Source: CAWEWH01 sp963812775 (GTDB lineage: Bacteria; Pseudomonadota; Alphaproteobacteria; Rhizobiales; Beijerinckiaceae). From it: 64,000 nt of DNA. Below are positions 57,886 to 64,000 of this stretch, piece by piece. A model generated the notes under the pieces. The model saw nothing but the letters and a program-made list of their open reading frames with translations, had not been told where the DNA came from and ran no database searches. How positions within the stretch are numbered: the stretch's first letter is position 1; every line of letters starts with the position of its first letter. The position numbers were made by a program, and so were the translations under genes. The stretch spans positions 1,302,001 to 1,366,000 of the forward strand of contig CAWEWH010000007.1 in assembly GCA_963812775.1 (NCBI GenBank). Reading direction: 5' to 3'.

Positions 57886-58078
57886 GAGGAATGGGCCTGA
57901 TCCGCGCCCCTCACTCGCTCGGGATGAAACTTGGCGCAGCGCCATGTGCGCCAGCGCTCTCGAACGAAGCCTAGCCCCCGAGCCGGCGTGTCGCGCCGCA
58001 CCGCGCCGGGTCAGCGGCTGGTGCATAAGGGGACATCAGCGACGGCAACCCGCCCCGCTCAAACATCGGAGACTACCC

Positions 58079-58285
58079 GTGAAGACCATCATTCTCGCTC
58101 TCGCGACGGTTGCCGCTCTCGCCACTTCGGCTCAGGCTGGTGGCTATGGCTACGGCTACAACAGCTACGGCTACAACAGCTACGGCTACAACACCTACTC
58201 GTACAACTACTACCGTCCGACCTATAAGCGCTACTACAACTACTACACCCCGTCTTACAGCTACGGGTACTCCTACGGCTACTAA
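58079..58285 (+). CDS. Secreted Gly/Tyr-rich repeat peptide
   Basis: A 68-residue precursor: signal peptide KTIILALATVAALATSAQA, then a mature part of about 48 residues made almost only of Tyr, Gly, Asn and Ser, with tandem GYNSYGYNSYGYNTYSYN-type units and a central YRPTYKRYYNYYTPSY. GTG start at 58079 with CGGAG about ten bases ahead. The repeat is also visible in DNA as GGCTACAACAGCTAC units. Tyr/Gly-rich peptides occur in adhesive, amyloid-like or cross-linked surface materials; function here unknown. A clear terminator follows. Confidence 0.75.
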   Translation: MKTIILALATVAALATSAQAGGYGYGYNSYGYNSYGYNTYSYNYYRPTYKRYYNYYTPSYSYGYSYGY

Positions 58286-58309
58286 GCCAATCCGATTGGC
58301 TTTGATCTC

Positions 58310-58341
58310 GGCCGCCCGCGAGGGCGGCCGATTTCCGTTTT
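58310..58341 (+). terminator. Rho-independent terminator
   Basis: GGCCGCCC-GCGA-GGGCGGCC followed by GATTTCCGTTTT, an eight-pair GC stem with a T-rich tail 25 bp after the stop of the Gly/Tyr-rich peptide gene. A weaker hairpin (GCCAATC/GATTGGC) lies just before it. Confidence 0.8.
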
Positions 58342-58410
58342 GGGACGCGCGCCGCCGTGGCCGGTCCCGCGATCGACCGTCCGGCGCTTCGCGCGGCGGC
58401 AGCGAAAAGC

Positions 58411-58626
58411 TCAGCGCGCGCCTTCGAGGGTAAAGCCGAGCTTCAGGGTCACCTGATAGTGCCCGACGGCCTTGTCGACGACATGCCCGCGGATCTGCGT
58501 GACCTCAAACCAGCGGATGTCGCGCAGGGTCGCCGAGGCGCGACCGAGGGCATTGTTGACCGCCCCCTCGATGCTGTCGGCCGACGAGCCGACGATCTCG
58601 ACGATTTTGTAGACGTGGTCGCTCAT
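58411..58626 (-). CDS. Dodecin
   Basis: A 71-residue flavin-storage protein that assembles into a hollow dodecamer and binds FMN, riboflavin or CoA. The whole chain matches the family: DHVYKIVEIVGSSADSIEGA, VNNALGRASATLRDIRWFEV with the flavin-stacking Trp, and GHVVDKAVGHYQVTLKLGF. ATG at 58626 follows GGGAGGGACC. Stands alone; convergent with the secreted peptide gene. The 355-bp gap 58627-58982 holds no other gene, only the two divergent promoters. Confidence 0.93.
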   Translation of the reverse strand: MSDHVYKIVEIVGSSADSIEGAVNNALGRASATLRDIRWFEVTQIRGHVVDKAVGHYQVTLKLGFTLEGAR

Positions 58627-58982
58627 GGTCCCTCCCCTTCGTGCCTTGAGACGCCGGCCGCGTCAGCGCCGCGAGCCGGACGACAGACGCCGGAGCGCCG
58701 AGGACCGATATATACGGCTGCGCCATAGAGATTGATCCAGGCACGTTGCCCAAAAAATCAGGGACGAGGGGTCGCCGGCCGGCGTGAGCGGGGCCGGCGA
58801 CCACGGCGCGAGCTGTGGGGTCGGCCTCCGCGCCATTGCGTGCCGACACCCCTCGACGGCACCGCCGCCCATTTTTGCCGCAACGATGTCGGCGCGACGA
58901 CCTTTGAAGGACTGCCCAAGCCTTGGTATCGTCATTTCCGGCTCGGGTGCGGGGGCGCCTGGCCGGAAGGACAAATCGGCAG

Positions 58983-61900
58983 ATGGTGGGGAACGCCGAA
59001 GGCACGTTGGCGCCGCGCCTGCAATGCAAGCATTGTGGCTTCGCCATCGAGGCCACAGCGCATTTCTGCGGCGGTTGCGGTCGGGCGGCGGCGCTGCAGG
59101 CGCCCGTCGGCCATCACGCCTTGTCGTTCCTGCAATCCAACGTGCCGGCCGGTCTGAGCGAGCGCGTGCTGCGGGCCGGCAACTCGATGATCGGCGAGCG
59201 CAAGCACGTCACCGTGCTGTTCGCCGACGTGGGCGGCTCGACCGCGCTGATCGATCAGCTCGATCCGGAAGACGCGCTCGAAGTCCTCGGCCCGGTCCTG
59301 AAGCTGCTCATGGATGCCGTCCACCAGCAGGACGGGCTGGTGAATCAGACGCGCGGCGACGGCATCATGGCGCTGTTCGGCGCCCCCATCGCTAGCGAGG
59401 ACCACGCCGTGCAGGCCTGCCGCGCCGCGCTCGCCATGCGCGGCGCCATCGCCGAGCACAACCGCCAGCGCGACAGCAACATCGCCATCCGGGTCGGCAT
59501 GAATTCGGGTGAGGTCGTGGTCCACTCGATCGGCAGCGATCTGATGATGAACTACGACGCGGTGGGCAAGACCGTTCATCTCGCGGCCCGCATGGAGGAG
59601 ATGGCCGGAACCGGCGGCGTCCTGATGACGCAGAGCACATACGACCTGGCGCGCGGCTTCGTCTCGGCGCTGCCGCGCGGCAAAGCGCAGCTCAAGGGCG
59701 TTTCGGAGCCTGTCGAGACGTTCCAGCTCTCCGAGATGCAGCCGCAGACGCGATGGCAGGTCCGCTCATCCCGCGGCCTGCGCCCCATTGTCGGCCGCGA
59801 TGTCGAGCTCGATGCGATACAGAAGGCGCTGGACATCGCCGCGTCCGGCAGAGGCCAGGCGTTGGCGGTGGTCGGCGCCGCCGGCTTGGGAAAGTCGCGG
59901 CTGGTCCACGATTTCATCGCCAGCCTCGCCAACGACTGGCTGTTGATCGAGACGGCCGGCGCCTCGCAGCAGACCCGGTCGGGCTATTATCCGATCGCCA
60001 ATCTCATTCGCAGCCTGTTCGGGGTGCGCCCGACGGACGACCACGCGACCATCGCGCATCGCGTCGCCGACGGCATCGAACGCATGGACCAGCTCTACGC
60101 GCCGTTCCTGCCGGCGGTTCTGTCGCTGCTCGATCTCAACAGCGACGACCGCGAGTGGAAACGGCTCGAGCCGTCGGAACGGCGCTACCAGGTGATGGAG
60201 GCGATCAAGACGCTGACGCTGCGCCAGGCCCACGCGACGCCGCTGGTGATTCTGGTGGAGGACGTGCATTGGGTCGATGCCGAGAGCCGCCTCGTGCTTC
60301 AGAATCTCGTCGCCGCCATCGGCCAGGCGCGCATCCTGCTGCTCGTCACGCAACGGCCGGAAGCGGTTTGGACCGAGCAGGCGTTCACCCGCCTCGAACT
60401 GTCGCCCCTCAGCGAGGCGGCGTCGCAACAGCTTCTCGGCCCGCTGATGGGCGATCACATCAGCCTGGTGGGCATCAAGCGGCGCATTCTCGCCCAGGCG
60501 GGGGGCAACGCGCTGTTCCTCGAGGAGCTGGTACAGGCGCTGAGCGACGGCGCCGTTCTCGAAGGGCCGCCGGGCCAATACCGTCTCGGCAGGGCCATCG
60601 AGAAGATCGACATGCCGCAGACGGTGCATTCGGTGCTGGCCGCCCGCATCGACCTTCTCGATGCCCGCCCCAAGGCGTTGCTGCAGACCTCCGCGGTCAT
60701 CGGCAAGGACGTTCCGCTTGCGCTGCTGGCGGGCATGACGGGCGTTGCGGCCGCCGACCTGGCGCGGGAGCTCGAAACGCTCGAGACGGCCGACTTTCTC
60801 TACAAGGCGCGTGCAACCGGTGGCGCCGATTATTCCTTCAAGCACGAGCTGACCCGCGAAGTGGCCTACAGCACCATGCTGCTCGGCACCCGGCGCGAGT
60901 TGCACGCCAAGGCCGTCGAGGTGATCGAGACGCAATTCGCCGATCGGCTCAACGAATACATCGACCGGCTCGCCGATCATGCCTTCCTGGCCGCGCTTTG
61001 GGGCAAGGCGATCCCGTACCAGCAGCGCAGCTGCCTGCGTGCGGTGCGCAGCGGCGCCAACCACAACGCCATCAGCATCTACGAGCGGGCCATCGAGACG
61101 TTCGCGCACCTGCCGCCGTCGCAGGAGAAGATGAAAGCGGAAATCGACTTCCGGCTGATCGTCATCCTGGCGCTTGAGCCGCTCGGCCAGCACCGGCGTA
61201 TCGCCGAGGTCCTGCGCGAGGCGCGCGGCATCGCCGACGGCTCGCAGGACGCCTGGCGCAGCGCCGCCGTGAATTGCCAGCTAGCCGTCGCCCACTGGCG
61301 GCTTGGCGAGCATGATGCAGCGCTGGCGGCGGGCGAAGCGGCCTTTGAGATGGCCGACAAGGTGCAGGACCCGACCCTCATCTTCGCGGCGCTGCACAAC
61401 ATCGGCATGGTCCATCACGAGACCGGCGCGTTCACCAAATCCGTCGAGCTCCATGAGCGGTGCCTCAAGCTGGAAACACCGGAGCTCGACCGCAAGCAGG
61501 CCGGCTGGGCGGCCTTTCCAAGCGTTGTCTTGCGCGCCTTCCTGGTCGACTCGCTGACCGAGCTCGGCGAATTTGAGCGCGCCGACAAATTCGCCCTCGA
61601 GGCCAGCGCGCGAGCCGAAAAGGCCGATCACGCCTACTCGCGCGCCAACATCAATCACGTGCTGGCGAAGCTGCGGGTCGTGCAAGGGCGGCACGAGGAG
61701 GCGTTGTCGTTCCTGAAGCGCAGCTGGCAGACCTGCCTCGATCTCGAAATGGTTCAGATGTACCCCGTCTTCGCCTCGCGGATGGGCGACGCGCATCTGG
61801 CTGCCGGCGACGTGGCGGCGGCGCTCGAGATTCTCGACACGCCCGAGAAGCTCGACGTGCCGCTTGCCGAGCACACCTTCGGCTGGCGCTTCCTGTTTCT

Positions 61901-62168
61901 GACGCAGGGCCGCGCGCTGCTCGCGGCCGGCCGTCACGCGGACGCGAAGGCGGTAGGCGAGCGGGCTCTCGGGCTCGCCGATGCGCGCGGTGAGCCGCCG
62001 CAGCGCGCCTATGCGATGAAGCTTCTCGGCGACATCGCCGCAAGCCGCGGCGACAATGCTGTCGCGGCAAAGCACATCGCGACGGCGCTGGCCATCGCCG
62101 AAAGCTGCGCCATGCGCCCCCTCGCGGCGCAATGCCGTGACGCCTTGGCGAGGGTGAAGGTGGGGTAG
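58983..62168 (+). CDS. Zinc-ribbon class III cyclase-AAA ATPase-TPR protein
   Basis: A 1061-residue cytosolic protein. N-terminal zinc ribbon with CKHCG and CGGCG (residues about 15-35); class III nucleotide cyclase (about 70-250: VTVLFADVGGSTALIDQLDP, GLVNQTRGDGIMALFGAP, AIRVGMNSGEVVVHSIG); AAA/STAND-type ATPase with P-loop VVGAAGLGKSRLVHDF near residue 299 and VILVEDVHWVDAESR; then TPR-like helices from about 650 to the end. This layout is frequent in Hyphomicrobiales, and the cyclase part may be regulatory. ATG at 58983 (MVGNAEGTL) is preferred; an upstream in-frame GTG or ATG is possible. Confidence 0.9.
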   Translation: MVGNAEGTLAPRLQCKHCGFAIEATAHFCGGCGRAAALQAPVGHHALSFLQSNVPAGLSERVLRAGNSMIGERKHVTVLFADVGGSTALIDQLDPEDALEVLGPVLKLLMDAVHQQDGLVNQTRGDGIMALFGAPIASEDHAVQACRAALAMRGAIAEHNRQRDSNIAIRVGMNSGEVVVHSIGSDLMMNYDAVGKTVHLAARMEEMAGTGGVLMTQSTYDLARGFVSALPRGKAQLKGVSEPVETFQLSEMQPQTRWQVRSSRGLRPIVGRDVELDAIQKALDIAASGRGQALAVVGAAGLGKSRLVHDFIASLANDWLLIETAGASQQTRSGYYPIANLIRSLFGVRPTDDHATIAHRVADGIERMDQLYAPFLPAVLSLLDLNSDDREWKRLEPSERRYQVMEAIKTLTLRQAHATPLVILVEDVHWVDAESRLVLQNLVAAIGQARILLLVTQRPEAVWTEQAFTRLELSPLSEAASQQLLGPLMGDHISLVGIKRRILAQAGGNALFLEELVQALSDGAVLEGPPGQYRLGRAIEKIDMPQTVHSVLAARIDLLDARPKALLQTSAVIGKDVPLALLAGMTGVAAADLARELETLETADFLYKARATGGADYSFKHELTREVAYSTMLLGTRRELHAKAVEVIETQFADRLNEYIDRLADHAFLAALWGKAIPYQQRSCLRAVRSGANHNAISIYERAIETFAHLPPSQEKMKAEIDFRLIVILALEPLGQHRRIAEVLREARGIADGSQDAWRSAAVNCQLAVAHWRLGEHDAALAAGEAAFEMADKVQDPTLIFAALHNIGMVHHETGAFTKSVELHERCLKLETPELDRKQAGWAAFPSVVLRAFLVDSLTELGEFERADKFALEASARAEKADHAYSRANINHVLAKLRVVQGRHEEALSFLKRSWQTCLDLEMVQMYPVFASRMGDAHLAAGDVAAALEILDTPEKLDVPLAEHTFGWRFLFLTQGRALLAAGRHADAKAVGERALGLADARGEPPQRAYAMKLLGDIAASRGDNAVAAKHIATALAIAESCAMRPLAAQCRDALARVKVG

Positions 62169-62204
62169 ACCGGGACGCTTTTGGATCGAGCGCGACGGCG
62201 ATCT

Positions 62205-62438
62205 TGATCCTCCCCCTAAGGGGGAGGTGGCCGCGCGAAAGCGCGGCCGGAGGGGGTCGCGCTGTGGCAAGGCGCGCGACCCCACCCGTCGCGCCGTCGC
62301 AAGTCGGGTCTACCCGACTTGCGCATTGTGATGCCGATGTCGGGCAGGCCCGACATCGGGTGCGGCGCGGTGATGCCGATGTCGGGCAGGCCCGACATCG
62401 GGTGCGGCGCGCCACCCTCCCCTAAGGGGAGGGATCAG
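62205..62438. repeat. Intergenic module with three nested perfect palindromes
   Basis: Outer ends TCCCCCTAAGGGGGAGG and CCCTCCCCTAAGGGGAGGG match the module at 2218-2357. Inside are hairpins at 62299-62322 (GCAAGTCGGGT arms, CT loop), 62334-62359 and 62376-62401 (both CCGATGTCGGGC, AG, complement), the last two within a 42-bp tandem duplication with GTGCGGCGCG spacer. It occupies the whole gap between the cyclase gene and the convergent peroxidase. Confidence 0.8.
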
Positions 62439-62475
62439 CTGTCCGCCCATCAAGCCAATGTCATCACGCTTTAGC

Positions 62476-63939
62476 TCAGGACGCGGCCAGGGCCTCGACG
62501 GCCTTGATGCCCGGCAGGAAGAAATAGGCGCCGCCCCGCACCCTGACGAACGGCCTTTGCCGCTCGACATGGATATTGACCGGCCGGCTCGGGATCGTGA
62601 CCACGCCGCCCGTATCGGGATAGTGGCTGAGCGGATCGGTGCCGGCCTGCAACCCGCCGAAATGCGGGTTGTTCAGCCACGAATGCTGGATCATCTCGAA
62701 CTGGCCGGCGATGTCGGCGTTGAGGCAGATGAAATGCATGCCCCGCGTGCCTTCCTCGGGCGCCGCCGCGGCACCGTTCAACGGCTCGCCGTAGGGCCGG
62801 CCGCGCCTGATGATGCGGTGCATCTTGGAGAGACGCAGCGCCGTGTCCGGGTCCGTCGTGCCCGCCATGCTGTCGCGCGGATTGGCGCGGCGAATATGAG
62901 CGCCGATGGGGCAGCCGAAGCCGGCGCGGTCGTCGAAGTGATAGAGGAAGTCGTTCGTCTGCTTGTTGGCGTGGGCGTGCATCAACGGCTTGCCGCTCTG
63001 CTCGCGGCCGAGCAGCTTGCTCGTCACCCAATCCTTCGACTTGGGGTCGGCGCGGCCGAACACCTGGCGGCACACCGTGCCGACGAATTCCTCGAAGGCG
63101 CGCACGTCCTGCTCGAGGTGGCGAAACACCAGGTAGGTGCCGTTACGCCAAAGATTGCGCTTGCCGCGCGACCCTCGCGGCGCGGTGACGCGAAAGCCGC
63201 GCTCGTTCTCGTAACCGAGGACGAATTCGCCGGGCTTGACCACGTTGATGTGCTGGTCCCTCGGGCTACGCGCCTTGGCTGCCGGACTGCCCTCGATCAA
63301 GGGTTGGGAAAGCCCGTCGCTGTAGCCAAAATGCTCCTTGTTGCCCTCGAGAATGCGGCCATGCATGAGCCGCCCGACGGGTTCGGCCGCCGGCTGCATC
63401 AAGCCCACCTCTTCGTTGAGCAATGAATCGAGAGCAACAGGGCTGTCGGCGTAAAGCATCAGCATGCCGTCGATGTCGTTGCCGCCGTTCCAACCGCCCC
63501 ACTCCCAATGTTCCGGCGAGCTCGATCCCACGTCGCCCAACAGATTCGAACGCCGCGGCACGGCGTCGCGAGGCTCCGGCGCCGGCGCCATGCCCTCCAA
63601 GAACTCCGACGAGAAGGTGGCGAGCTCGTCGCCGGCGACGTTGAGCTTGGTGAAGGCGGTGGCGGTCAGGGCGAGGTTGACGGCGCGCATGCCGGAGCCG
63701 TTGGCCTGCTTCAGCTCGCGCAGCGACCTCGGCATCGCGCCATTGCGGGCGTGTGCTGCGGCGTGGCGATCGTCATGCGACCCGACCCGCATCAGGCGCG
63801 GCGCCAGATCCCCGAGCCATGCCTTGGCCTGCGCCCCGCTCCCGTCGCGCAAGCGCCACAGCACATAGGCGGAATACGGCAGCTTCGGGTAACCGGACGA
63901 GACGATGCCCTGCACGTCGTGCCATTCGACCTTTTCCAT
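62476..63939 (-). CDS. Dye-decolorizing (DyP-type) peroxidase family protein
   Basis: A 487-residue heme peroxidase. The distal GxxDG motif appears as FGYSDGLSQP, the proximal heme His in GCPIGAHIRRANPRD, and an Arg/Asp pair follows in DPDTALRLSKMHR; C-terminal GMHFICLNADIAGQFEMIQ and GGAYFFLPG are family landmarks. It has no signal peptide, so it may be cytosolic or encapsulated. The distal motif differs from the usual GFRDG-type sequence. ATG at 63939 follows GGAGAGGGGCG. A gene upstream on the same strand ends 11 bp away, implying an operon. Confidence 0.9.
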   Translation of the reverse strand: MEKVEWHDVQGIVSSGYPKLPYSAYVLWRLRDGSGAQAKAWLGDLAPRLMRVGSHDDRHAAAHARNGAMPRSLRELKQANGSGMRAVNLALTATAFTKLNVAGDELATFSSEFLEGMAPAPEPRDAVPRRSNLLGDVGSSSPEHWEWGGWNGGNDIDGMLMLYADSPVALDSLLNEEVGLMQPAAEPVGRLMHGRILEGNKEHFGYSDGLSQPLIEGSPAAKARSPRDQHINVVKPGEFVLGYENERGFRVTAPRGSRGKRNLWRNGTYLVFRHLEQDVRAFEEFVGTVCRQVFGRADPKSKDWVTSKLLGREQSGKPLMHAHANKQTNDFLYHFDDRAGFGCPIGAHIRRANPRDSMAGTTDPDTALRLSKMHRIIRRGRPYGEPLNGAAAAPEEGTRGMHFICLNADIAGQFEMIQHSWLNNPHFGGLQAGTDPLSHYPDTGGVVTIPSRPVNIHVERQRPFVRVRGGAYFFLPGIKAVEALAAS

Positions 63940-63950
63940 CGCCCCTCTCC

Positions 63951-64000
63951 TCACAGGCGCTGCAAAATCGCGTCGGTCTCGGCGAGGCTCGATGCGTCGA
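63951..64000 (-). CDS. 3' end of an upstream gene (partial)
   Basis: Reading the minus strand into the window gives ...DASSLAETDAILQRL and TGA at 63951-63953. The stop lies 11 bp before the peroxidase start and its neighbour GGAGAGG is the peroxidase ribosome site, as in a compact operon. Only 15 residues are visible, so no function can be given; the frame itself is inferred from context. Confidence 0.4.
   Translation of the reverse strand, partial: DASSLAETDAILQRL

Noticed and set aside
58140..58284. Short tandem DNA repeats that could suggest a CRISPR array
   Set aside because: They are in-frame Gly-Tyr-Asn-Ser codons of a secreted peptide; no spacers and no cas genes.
62334..62401. Two identical hairpins with a spacer as a mini CRISPR
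   Set aside because: Perfect palindromes in a 42-bp tandem duplication inside a known intergenic module; only two copies and a spacer of fixed repeat-like sequence.

Overview
This 64 kb window is GC-rich chromosomal DNA from an alphaproteobacterium, most likely of the order Hyphomicrobiales (a Bradyrhizobium-, Rhodoplanes- or Pseudolabrys-like lineage). The inference rests on the guaB/rsmB/guaA purine cluster, MAPEG and MHYT-kinase genes, an hsp20-lon pair, a metabolite:H+ symporter, a KdpD/KdpE-like pair and palindromic intergenic repeats of the kind common in that order. I see no rRNA, tRNA, CRISPR array, transposase, integrase or phage module.

Layout. 0-5.4 kb: small membrane proteins, a SnoaL-like protein, a zinc alcohol dehydrogenase and an alpha/beta hydrolase. 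5.4-13.2 kb: the purine cluster on the minus strand (guaB, two MAPEG genes, rsmB, a short-chain dehydrogenase, guaA). Downstream of guaA lie two extra copies of the guaA 3' end; between the copies sit a VOC-family gene and a SelW-type gene with an in-frame TGA that reads as a selenocysteine codon. 13.3-16.4 kb: two tandem DHA2-type MFS pumps. 16.4-21.8 kb: GMC dehydrogenase with its Tat small subunit, glyoxalase I, a ribbon-helix-helix protein, an enolase-superfamily enzyme and an aldo-keto reductase. 21.8-30.3 kb: two signalling units, first DctP/histidine kinase/receiver/receiver-adenylate cyclase, then a KdpDE-like pair. 30.4-40.8 kb: symporter, rlmE-ppx, a CheY-like receiver, a marR-emrA-emrB efflux operon, a MetX-like hydrolase, and an SDR-DoxX fusion with a DUF2269 protein. 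40.8-46.1 kb: ankyrin protein, diheme cytochrome c, PQQ alcohol dehydrogenase and a GH79-like glycosidase. 46-58 kb: DUF883 protein, MFS transporter, persulfide dioxygenase-rhodanese fusion, RidA, PPP phosphatase, lon-hsp20, MHYT hybrid kinase and a flavin reductase-MarR fusion. 58-64 kb: a Gly/Tyr-rich secreted peptide, dodecin, a zinc-ribbon/cyclase/ATPase/TPR protein and a DyP peroxidase.

Genes that plausibly work together: guaB and guaA in GMP synthesis; cytochrome c with the PQQ dehydrogenase; the DctP protein as an input module for its kinase; MarR as repressor of EmrAB; Hsp20 with an accessory Lon.

Caution on sequence quality. At least fourteen single-base frame changes interrupt otherwise well conserved genes, including guaB, lon and rsmB. 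Most look like sequencing or assembly indels rather than gene decay, so coordinates of those genes span the frame changes. Gaps over about 300 bp are mostly dispersed repeats; 769-1280, 4365-4894, 21766-22171, 57262-57745 and 58627-58982 hold no protein gene that I can support.
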